The notes beneath the pieces were generated by a model. The model made no database searches. It was not told the origin of the DNA and saw only the letters and a program-made list of their open reading frames with translations. The position numbers and the translations under genes were made by a program. DNA of 6,513 nucleotides from Deltaproteobacteria bacterium (GTDB taxonomy: Bacteria > Desulfobacterota > DSM-4660 > Desulfatiglandales > Desulfatiglandaceae). Location: positions 1-6,513 of the forward strand of contig JAGHEC010000465.1 in the NCBI GenBank assembly GCA_021159525.1, written 5' to 3'. Every line of letters begins with the position of its first letter. Positions within the stretch are counted from its first letter, which is position 1. Of this stretch, positions 1-5,961 are shown piece after piece.

Positions 1-1221
1 CTTGGGAGCACGGAGATCGCCAGGAAGAACTGGGAACATTTTGCCATCGGGGCCGCTATCAGCGGGATTACCCTGGTCTGCGGAGAGAATGTCTGCGGCA
101 TTGACCCTGACCTGGAGTTCGACGGAAACGGCAAGGTAAAAAAGTCCCCTGAGATGGACCGGCGCATCAGAGAATACCGGCGCTATCACGAGGGCTACGG
201 CGATATCCTTGTGCAAATGAACGTGGAAGACACGCGAAACGGGGTGGCTGAATATGTGATCGACAAACTGGGCGTAGAGACCATCGAGCTCAAGTGGGGT
301 CAGGGGGCCAAGTGTATCGGCGGCGAGATCAAGGTCAATTCCCTGGAGCGGGCCATCGATCTGAAACACAGGGGGTATATCGTCACCCCGGATCCGGAGG
401 ACCCGGCCTATCAAGCGGCATTCAAGGCAGGCCCCCTGAAGCAGTTTGAACGTCACTCCCGTTTGGGATTTATCGATCAGGAGTCGTTTATGAGTGAGGT
501 GGACCGACTCCGAAATCTCGGGGCCAAACGGGTTACCCTCAAGACCGGCGCCTATCCCATGCGCGAACTGGCCATGGCCATCCGCTGGTCCAGCGACGCC
601 AAGATCGATCTTCTGACCATCGACGGCGCGCCCGGCGGCACGGGCATGAGCCCGTGGCGGATGATGTGTGAATGGGGTATCCCCTCCATCTATCTCCATT
701 CCATGGCCTACGAGCTGTGCGATCGTCTTGCCAAGCGGGGTCTACCGGTTCCGGACATCGCCTTTGCAGGCGGGTTTTCCGCCGAAGACCATGTGTTCAA
801 GGCATTGGCCCTGGGCGCCCCCTATTGCAAGGCCGTATGCATGGGCCGTGCCCTCATGATCCCGGGCATGGTGGGCAAGAATGCGGAGCGGTGGCTGAGG
901 GGTGAACGGGGCGGCCTGCCGCCGAATGTGGCCAAATATGGGTCCACCAAGGAGGAGATTTTCATGAATTACGAGGTTCTCAAGGAGAAATATGGGGCCG
1001 AGGCGGACAATTTCCCCCTGGGGGCCGTGGGCATATACAGCGCCGTGGACAAGATCAAGGTGGGGCTCCAGCAGTTGATGGCCGGATCCCGAAACTGGGA
1101 AGTCCAGTACATCAGCCGGCAGGACATCTTCTCGCTCACCGAAGAGTGCGCCAGGGTGACCGGGATTCCATACGTCATGGATGCCTACAGGGATGAGGCC
1201 CTGGCCGTGATTGATGCATAG
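1..1221 (+). CDS. FMN-binding glutamate synthase-family protein (5' partial)
   Basis: The reading frame is open from the first base to TAG at 1219-1221, giving 406 residues. The true start is upstream; the ATG at 154 is internal, because family-like sequence (IARKNWEHFAIGAAISG) precedes it. The fragment matches the FMN-binding (beta/alpha)8 barrel of glutamate synthase. In window-fragment numbering, KWGQGAKCIGGE is at ~98-109, K181 sits in VTLKTG, TIDGAPGGTGMSP is at ~206-218, and the phosphate-binding AGGFS and GRA segments are at ~256 and ~282. The family transfers ammonia to 2-oxoglutarate to make glutamate in the cytoplasm. However, the cysteine triad that holds the 3Fe-4S cluster in classical GltB, normally just after the GTA/GRA segment, is absent here. 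The protein is therefore better described as a glutamate synthase-like FMN oxidoreductase. Its electron donor and glutaminase partner are not visible. The family call is firm; the exact substrate is uncertain. Confidence 0.88.
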   Translation, partial: LGSTEIARKNWEHFAIGAAISGITLVCGENVCGIDPDLEFDGNGKVKKSPEMDRRIREYRRYHEGYGDILVQMNVEDTRNGVAEYVIDKLGVETIELKWGQGAKCIGGEIKVNSLERAIDLKHRGYIVTPDPEDPAYQAAFKAGPLKQFERHSRLGFIDQESFMSEVDRLRNLGAKRVTLKTGAYPMRELAMAIRWSSDAKIDLLTIDGAPGGTGMSPWRMMCEWGIPSIYLHSMAYELCDRLAKRGLPVPDIAFAGGFSAEDHVFKALALGAPYCKAVCMGRALMIPGMVGKNAERWLRGERGGLPPNVAKYGSTKEEIFMNYEVLKEKYGAEADNFPLGAVGIYSAVDKIKVGLQQLMAGSRNWEVQYISRQDIFSLTEECARVTGIPYVMDAYRDEALAVIDA

Positions 1222-1271
1222 GGCGCTTGAGGATTTCAAAATGACTGGTTTATCGTATTGGCTCAATAATT

Positions 1272-1302
1272 AGTGCCCATCCACAAATAGATTTTGGGCA
1301 TT
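1272..1302. repeat. Inverted repeat in the intergenic leader
   Basis: AGTGCCCA (1272-1279) can pair with TGGGCATT (1295-1302), giving 8 pairs including one G-U, around a 15-base AT-rich loop. ATTAGTG also occurs as a direct repeat at 1269-1275 and 1300-1306, one copy at each edge of the structure. It could be a protein-binding site or an mRNA hairpin. There is no T-run after it, so a classical terminator is unlikely. Chance occurrence is possible at this length. Confidence 0.3.
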
Positions 1303-1472
1303 AGTGAGTCACAAAGACACGGCGCCCTCCGGGCAGTCGCGTCAGAAAAACCCTCGTGCCCCTGTTTGTTGAGCTCTTATGCCTTAACTCCTGTCCGTTA
1401 ATGAAATTGCGCCCGATGAAGCGTAATAGATAACGTGCTGGATTTCGGGACGGTTTCTGTAGGGTTATGCGT

Positions 1473-1488
1473 GGAGGGCAAGGGGAAG
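1473..1488 (+). promoter_or_regulatory. Purine-rich ribosome binding region for the 983-residue gene
   Basis: GGAGGG (1473-1478) and AGGGGAAG (1481-1488) lie upstream of ATG 1505. The nearer element ends 16 bases before the start codon, which is longer than usual. No ATG, GTG or TTG lies in frame between the upstream stop at 1460-1462 and 1505. The alternative ATG at 1544 has no Shine-Dalgarno-like sequence, so 1505 remains the best start. Confidence 0.45.
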
Positions 1489-1504
1489 CGACGAACAGAT
1501 TGAA

Positions 1505-4456
1505 ATGGAATTTTACGCACGTTTTAAGATCTATCACGAACTCATGGCCAAAAAAATCCGGGAGATCCTTCTGGTGTCGAGCCCCTACGATGCCTTCATC
1601 ATGGAGGAAGACGGGAGCCTCGCCTCCCGGATTATCAATGAGTACAGCGGGTTGAACCTGAGCCACCCGCCCAGGGTGACCCGGACATCCTCGGCCTTCG
1701 ATGCCCTGGGTCTCCTCAATGTGAAAGATTTTGATTTGGTGCTCACCACTCCCCACATTGAGGAGATGGATGCCTTTACCCTTGGCCTCAAGGCCAAAGA
1801 GATCCAGCCCGGGCTCCCGGTCATCCTCCTGGCCCACAGCCCCAGGGGGGTATATCCCCTCCCGGAAAATAAGAACACCGATGGGATCGACAAGGTCTTT
1901 ATCTGGTCCGGAAACTCGGATCTTCTCTTGGCTTTGGTCAAGAACGCGGAAGACCACCTGAATGTGGAGGCCGACACCGAGCGGGCCATGGTGCGGGTCC
2001 TGATCCTGGTGGAGGACTCCCCGGTCTATTACTCCTCCTTTCTCCCTCTCATCTACAAAGAGATTGTGCGTCAGACCCAGGCTGTGCTCAAGGTCGGGCT
2101 CAACGAAGAGCACCGGCTCCTGACCATGCGGGCCCGGCCCAAGATCCTCCTGGCCACCAACTACGAGGAGGCTTTGGCCTTTTACCGGAAATTCCGGAAT
2201 TTTGTCTTCGGCGTGATTTCCGACGCCCGGCTCCCCGAAAATCACCGGATGGAGGACGATGTCGGATTCCGCCTCCTTTCCCGGATCCATCAGGAGGTTC
2301 CGGACGTCCCGCTCCTGCTCTTGAGCTCGGAGTCAGAGAACCGCAAGATGGCAGAGCAGATCCCGGCTGATTTTTTGGACAAGAATTCGCCCCACCTTCT
2401 CTCCGAGATCCATAATTTTTTCCTTACCCATCTCGGTTTCGGAGATTTCATTTTCCGCATGCCGGATGGGACAGAGGTGGACCGGGCCTCTGATCTCCAT
2501 ACCCTGGAGACCAAGCTGCTTCACATACCGGATGCCTCGCTCCGCTACCACGCAGAACGGAATCACTTTTCCAACTGGATCATGGCGCGCTCTGAGATCG
2601 CTCTGGCCTCCAAGTTTCGCGAAGTGCAGGCCAGCGACTTTGTTAGCGTCGCCGAGATGCGGGAATATATCATTTCCAATATTCGCGCCCTGCGCAAGCT
2701 GCGCCAGAAGGGCGTTGTGGCCCGGTTCAGGACAGAGCATTTCGACCCGGTCATCAACGACTTTCTCAAGATCGGACAGGGCTCCCTGGGCGGGAAGGCC
2801 AGGAGCCTGGCCTTTATGTCCACGGTCCTGGTCCAGGACCAGGAGCTGCATGAAAAATATCCAGACATCCGTGTCCGGATCCCCAAGACCCTGGTCATCT
2901 GCACAGACGGGTTCGAAGCCTTTGTGGCCCATAACCGTCTGGAATATCTTGCCAAGGAGGGATTTGCCGACGAGGAGGTGGCCAAAGCGTTCCTCGAGGC
3001 GGAGATGCCCGAATGGCTAACCAAAGATTTGGAGGCCTTTGTGTCCCGGGTGAAAATCCCCCTGTCGGTCCGGTCTTCAAGCCTCCTGGAGGACGCCCAG
3101 TTTCAGCCCTATGCTGGACTGTATCAGACCTATATGATCCCAAACAACCATTCTGATCAGTCGGTGCGGCTCTCCCATCTGCTTACGGCCGTGAAGCTGG
3201 TCTATGCATCCACCTATTATGAAAGCCCCAAGGCCTTTGCCAGGAGTACCTCTAATCAGCCCCAGGCCGAATCCATGGCCGTCATTATTCAACAGCTCTC
3301 GGGAAAGGAATACGGCGACTACTTCTACCCGGCCATATCGGGCGTGGCCCAGTCGCACAATTTCTACCCGGTCTCGCGGATGAGGCCCGAGGAAGGGATC
3401 GCCCATATTGCCCTTGGACTGGGCAAGACCGTGGTGGAAGGGGAGAAGACCCTGCGCTTTTCACCCAAACATCCGGAGATTATGCCCCAGTTTTCCACTG
3501 TAAAGGACATGCTGACCAATGCCCAGCGCTTTTTTTACGCCCTGCGGGTCCGGAATTATCCGGAGGGGCTGGAACTGTGGCGTGACTCCAACTTGGAGAA
3601 GCGGGATGTGGAGGATGCAGCGGATGAATTTCCGGTCAAGGCCCTTGCCAGCACCTATGTGCCCGAGGAAGACCGGATCAGGGATACAGGGTATATGCCG
3701 GGGCCAAAGATCCTGACCTTTGCTCAGGTCCTGAAATACGGGATCTTCCCCCTTCCGGAGCTCCTGTCCGACCTGCTTATCATAGGAAGAAAGGGGATGG
3801 GATGCCCTGTGGAGATCGAGTTTTCCGTGGATCTTACCCCGGACAAAGATCGCAAGGGTGATTTTTCCTTTCTCCAGATGAGGCCCATGGTGGCGGATGA
3901 GGAGCGATTCAATGTGGAGATCACGCCTGAAGACATGAAAAAGGCCTTTTGCCGGTCCGCCACGGCCCTGGGAAACGGCAGGAATGAGGAGATCCAGGAT
4001 ATTGTCTATGTCAAGCCCGATGCATTCGATGTGAGCGCTACTCCAAAGATAGCAGAGGAGATTGGTGGGCTCAATGCCGAAATGCTGAAAAAACGACGCA
4101 AGTATCTCCTCATTGGTCCGGGGCGGTGGGGATCTGCAGACCGCTGGCTCGGCATCCCGGTCCAGTGGCGGCATATCTCAGGGGTAGGGGCTGTGGTCGA
4201 ACTGCGCAATGCCCAACTGAAGGCCGACCCTTCCCAGGGATCCCACTTTTTTCAGAACATCACTTCCCTGGGCATCCATTACATCACCGTGACAGAGGAT
4301 GAGGGATTGGACGACTATCTGGATTGGGGATTTATCCGGTCGCTCCCCGAAGTTCAGGAGACACCCTTTTTGAGACACGTCACGTCGGAAAGACCCCTGA
4401 TCATCAAGATTGACGGTAGAAGGTCCCTGTGCGCCATTACCGTGGATCAGGAATAG
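1505..4456 (+). CDS. Receiver-PEP/pyruvate-binding (PPDK N-terminal-like) fusion protein
   Basis: A complete 983-residue, probably cytoplasmic protein with no signal peptide or membrane segment. Residues ~17-150 resemble a response-regulator receiver but lack the acidic pair and the phospho-Asp. Residues ~163-310 form a second receiver with E170/D171, candidate phospho-acceptor D240 (ISDARLP), S274/S275 and K293. Residues ~418-795 match the ATP-grasp PEP/pyruvate-binding domain of PEP synthase and pyruvate phosphate dikinase: GSLGGKARS (~426-434), PLSVRSSSLLED (~519-530), YAGLYQTY (~536-543), GCPVEIEF (~766-773) and QMRPM (~791-795). The rest (~797-983) is an unassigned domain with GPGRWGS (~871) and SQGSHFFQN (~910-918). 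The swivelling phosphohistidine domain (TSHAA-type motif) and the PEP-binding barrel are absent, so it is unlikely to be a complete PEP synthase. It may bind ATP or phosphorylate something under receiver control. The domain calls are firm; the role is unknown. It lies 63 bases before gdhA. Confidence 0.85.
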   Translation: MEFYARFKIYHELMAKKIREILLVSSPYDAFIMEEDGSLASRIINEYSGLNLSHPPRVTRTSSAFDALGLLNVKDFDLVLTTPHIEEMDAFTLGLKAKEIQPGLPVILLAHSPRGVYPLPENKNTDGIDKVFIWSGNSDLLLALVKNAEDHLNVEADTERAMVRVLILVEDSPVYYSSFLPLIYKEIVRQTQAVLKVGLNEEHRLLTMRARPKILLATNYEEALAFYRKFRNFVFGVISDARLPENHRMEDDVGFRLLSRIHQEVPDVPLLLLSSESENRKMAEQIPADFLDKNSPHLLSEIHNFFLTHLGFGDFIFRMPDGTEVDRASDLHTLETKLLHIPDASLRYHAERNHFSNWIMARSEIALASKFREVQASDFVSVAEMREYIISNIRALRKLRQKGVVARFRTEHFDPVINDFLKIGQGSLGGKARSLAFMSTVLVQDQELHEKYPDIRVRIPKTLVICTDGFEAFVAHNRLEYLAKEGFADEEVAKAFLEAEMPEWLTKDLEAFVSRVKIPLSVRSSSLLEDAQFQPYAGLYQTYMIPNNHSDQSVRLSHLLTAVKLVYASTYYESPKAFARSTSNQPQAESMAVIIQQLSGKEYGDYFYPAISGVAQSHNFYPVSRMRPEEGIAHIALGLGKTVVEGEKTLRFSPKHPEIMPQFSTVKDMLTNAQRFFYALRVRNYPEGLELWRDSNLEKRDVEDAADEFPVKALASTYVPEEDRIRDTGYMPGPKILTFAQVLKYGIFPLPELLSDLLIIGRKGMGCPVEIEFSVDLTPDKDRKGDFSFLQMRPMVADEERFNVEITPEDMKKAFCRSATALGNGRNEEIQDIVYVKPDAFDVSATPKIAEEIGGLNAEMLKKRRKYLLIGPGRWGSADRWLGIPVQWRHISGVGAVVELRNAQLKADPSQGSHFFQNITSLGIHYITVTEDEGLDDYLDWGFIRSLPEVQETPFLRHVTSERPLIIKIDGRRSLCAITVDQE
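2826..2844. repeat. Perfect short inverted repeat inside the fusion gene
   Basis: TCCTGGTC (2826-2833) and GACCAGGA (2837-2844) are perfect reverse complements separated by CAG. They could form an 8-bp mRNA hairpin in the codons for VLVQDQEL, near the start of the ATP-grasp domain. It is most likely a by-product of the codons used. Confidence 0.3.
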
Positions 4457-4502
4457 GCCAGCCTGTGTGGAACCATTTTTTGAGATCATGGTATTATTAC
4501 TT

Positions 4503-4510
4503 AAAGGAGG
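4503..4510 (+). promoter_or_regulatory. Strong Shine-Dalgarno for gdhA
   Basis: AAAGGAGG lies 9 bases before ATG 4520, a near-perfect anti-16S match at ideal spacing. The local sequence (4475-4519) is AT-rich, which favours an open start site. Together these predict high translation of gdhA relative to the upstream gene and fix the start at 4520. Confidence 0.85.
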
Positions 4511-4519
4511 AAGTTATTC

Positions 4520-5869
4520 ATGGAAGACATTTTAAAATCGATTATTGCAAGGGATCCTCACGAAAACGAGTTTCACCAGGCGGTCAAGGAGGTCCTGGAG
4601 ACCATCCAGCCGGTGCTGGAACGGAATCCTGAATACCGTCAGGCCGCGGTACTTGAGAGAATCACCGAACCTGAGCGCGTGGTCATGTTCCGGGTCCCCT
4701 GGGTGGATGATGCGGGCCAGGTGCGCGTCAACCGGGGGTTCAGGATACAGATGAACAGCGCTATCGGCCCTTACAAGGGAGGGATCCGGTTCCACCCCTC
4801 TGTCAACCTGAGCATCCTCAAATTCCTGGCATTTGAGCAGGTCTTCAAGAACGCCCTCACTACCCTTTCCATGGGGGGCGGCAAGGGCGGCTCTGACTTT
4901 GATCCCAAAGGAAAGTCCGATAACGAGGTCATGCGGTTCTGTCAGAGCTTCATGCTCGAGCTGTCCCGGCATCTCGGGCCTGACACGGATGTCCCGGCCG
5001 GGGATATCGGGGTAGGGGCGAGAGAGATCGGGTATATGTTCGGCATGTACAAGCGTCTGCGCAACGAGTTCACGGGGATTCTCACGGGAAAAGGCCTGGG
5101 CTGGGGCGGAAGCCTGATCCGGCCCGAGGCCACCGGATACGGGTGCGTTTATTTTGCCTCGGAGATGCTGGCCACGCAAAATGAGAGCCTGGAGGGAAAG
5201 ACCTGTCTCGTGTCGGGGGCCGGCAATGTGGCCCAGCACACGGTGGAGAAACTGATCGAGATGGGCGCCAAGGTGGTGACGATGTCTGATTCGTCCGGCT
5301 ACATCTACGACGAGGAGGGAATCGACAGGAGCAAACTGGATTTTATCATGAGGCTCAAGAACATCCGCAGGGCCAGGATCATGGAATATGTGGACAAGTA
5401 TTCAGAGACGGTCTATACGGAAGCGGATACGACCCTCGATCACAACCCCCTCTGGAACCACAAGGCCGACTGCGCCTTTCCCTGCGCCACCCAGAACGAG
5501 ATCAATGGAAAAGACGCCCAGAACCTGGTCAACAACGGAGTAAGACTGGTAGCCGAGGGCTCCAATATGCCCTCCACTCCCGAGGCGATCGACATCTACT
5601 TGGACAACAAGATCCTCTATGCGCCGGGCAAGGCCTCCAATGCCGGGGGCGTGGCCGTATCCGGGCTGGAAATGGCCCAGAACAGCATGCGGTTGAACTG
5701 GCCCCGGGAAGAGGTGGACAGCAGGCTCAGGATGATCATGAAGAGCATACACCAGAGCTGTCTGGATGCGGCCGAGGAATATGGCCGTCCGGGCAACTAT
5801 CTGGCAGGGGCCAATATTGCAGGCTTTATCCGGGTGGTAAATGCCATGCTGGACCAGGGGCTCGTATAA
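4520..5869 (+). CDS. gdhA: Glutamate dehydrogenase, GdhA type (probably NADP-dependent)
   Basis: A complete 449-residue protein, the normal length for hexameric bacterial GdhA (E. coli 447). It interconverts 2-oxoglutarate plus ammonium with glutamate in the cytoplasm. The dimerization/catalytic domain has GPYKGGIRFHPSVN (~83-96, K86), FEQVFKNALTT (K110), SMGGGKGGSDFDPKGKS (~117-133, catalytic K122) and VPAGDIGVG (D162). The dinucleotide fold has VSGAGNVAQ (~231-239), then SDSSG (~256-260), the form seen in NADP enzymes such as E. coli GdhA. The YIYDEEGI that follows also resembles the NAD enzyme of Clostridium symbiosum, so cofactor choice is likely NADP but not proven. CATQNE (~322-327), NMPSTPEA and SNAGGVAVSGLEMAQN (~373-388) complete the family signature. 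The start is set by the strong ribosome binding site. The gene follows the fusion gene by 63 bases with no terminator-like structure between, so an operon is plausible. Confidence 0.97.
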   Translation: MEDILKSIIARDPHENEFHQAVKEVLETIQPVLERNPEYRQAAVLERITEPERVVMFRVPWVDDAGQVRVNRGFRIQMNSAIGPYKGGIRFHPSVNLSILKFLAFEQVFKNALTTLSMGGGKGGSDFDPKGKSDNEVMRFCQSFMLELSRHLGPDTDVPAGDIGVGAREIGYMFGMYKRLRNEFTGILTGKGLGWGGSLIRPEATGYGCVYFASEMLATQNESLEGKTCLVSGAGNVAQHTVEKLIEMGAKVVTMSDSSGYIYDEEGIDRSKLDFIMRLKNIRRARIMEYVDKYSETVYTEADTTLDHNPLWNHKADCAFPCATQNEINGKDAQNLVNNGVRLVAEGSNMPSTPEAIDIYLDNKILYAPGKASNAGGVAVSGLEMAQNSMRLNWPREEVDSRLRMIMKSIHQSCLDAAEEYGRPGNYLAGANIAGFIRVVNAMLDQGLV

Positions 5870-5885
5870 GAGGGCCTCTCAGGGC

Positions 5886-5895
5886 CTGTGCACAG
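5886..5895. repeat. 10-bp perfect palindrome CTGTGCACAG
   Basis: A perfect palindrome 6 bases before the large hairpin, in the non-coding gap after gdhA. Another near-palindrome, AGAGGGCCTCT, overlaps the gdhA stop at 5869-5879. Either could be a dimeric regulator site, but a site between two gene ends has no obvious promoter to control. Confidence 0.25.
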
Positions 5896-5901
5896 ACGCA
5901 A

Positions 5902-5932
5902 CCGGCGGATCCTGCGCGGCAGGACCCGCCGG
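5902..5932. terminator. GC-rich hairpin between convergent genes, possible bidirectional terminator
   Basis: CCGGCGG (5902-5908) pairs with CCGCCGG (5926-5932). After a single A/C mismatch, TCCTGC (5910-5915) pairs with GCAGGA (5919-5924), closing a GCG loop. This makes 13 pairs, mostly G-C. It lies between the gdhA stop and the stop of the minus-strand acyl-CoA dehydrogenase, where a shared terminator is expected. Neither side carries a clear T-run (ATTTGTC on the plus side; TTGCGTCTG on the minus side), so it may work as a Rho-assisted or RNA 3'-end stabilising structure instead. Confidence 0.6.
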
Positions 5933-5961
5933 GGTCATTTGTCAACCGGGGAAAAGGGGGC

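Larger units (their letters stand above)
1222..1504. other. Intergenic leader before the receiver/PEP-binding gene
   Basis: This 283-base stretch has no convincing gene. All frames are short or are shadows of the downstream gene on the other strand. It is less GC-rich around 1240-1310 than the flanking genes, as expected of a regulatory region. A weak sigma-70-like pair can be drawn (TTGCGC at 1407-1412, GATAAC at 1429-1434, 16-base spacer), but neither box is close to consensus. A 4-bp GCCC/GGGC mini-hairpin lies at 1324-1334. No hairpin followed by a T-run is present, so I cannot name a terminator for the upstream gene. Confidence 0.5.

Noticed and set aside
154..156. ATG at 154 as the start of the glutamate synthase-like gene
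   Set aside because: The 51 codons before it are open and encode sequence typical of the same family, so the gene is simply truncated by the left edge.
742..1266. 174-codon minus-strand open frame opposite the glutamate synthase-like gene
   Set aside because: It lies almost wholly within a real gene on the other strand, and its translation has no family features.
1301..2290. 329-codon open frame on the minus strand opposite the leader and the start of the fusion gene
   Set aside because: It is antisense to a strongly supported gene, has low-complexity G/P/H-rich content and no recognisable motif. It is a by-product of the GC-rich codons on the other strand.
3461..4174. 237-codon minus-strand open frame opposite the fusion gene
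   Set aside because: It is antisense to the ATP-grasp and C-terminal coding sequence, with shadow-type composition and no motif.
4468..4483. Sigma-54-like element (TGGAACC...TTTGA) upstream of gdhA
   Set aside because: The -24-like TGG is present, but the required -12 GC pair is missing at the right spacing. A TATTAT at 4492-4497 has no matching -35 box either.
4429..4632. Small plus-strand frame bridging the end of the fusion gene and the start of gdhA
   Set aside because: It overlaps both genes in another frame and lacks its own ribosome binding site; the gdhA site at 4503-4510 fits ATG 4520.
4532..5239. 235-codon minus-strand open frame opposite gdhA
   Set aside because: It is antisense to a highly conserved gene and has no recognisable protein features.
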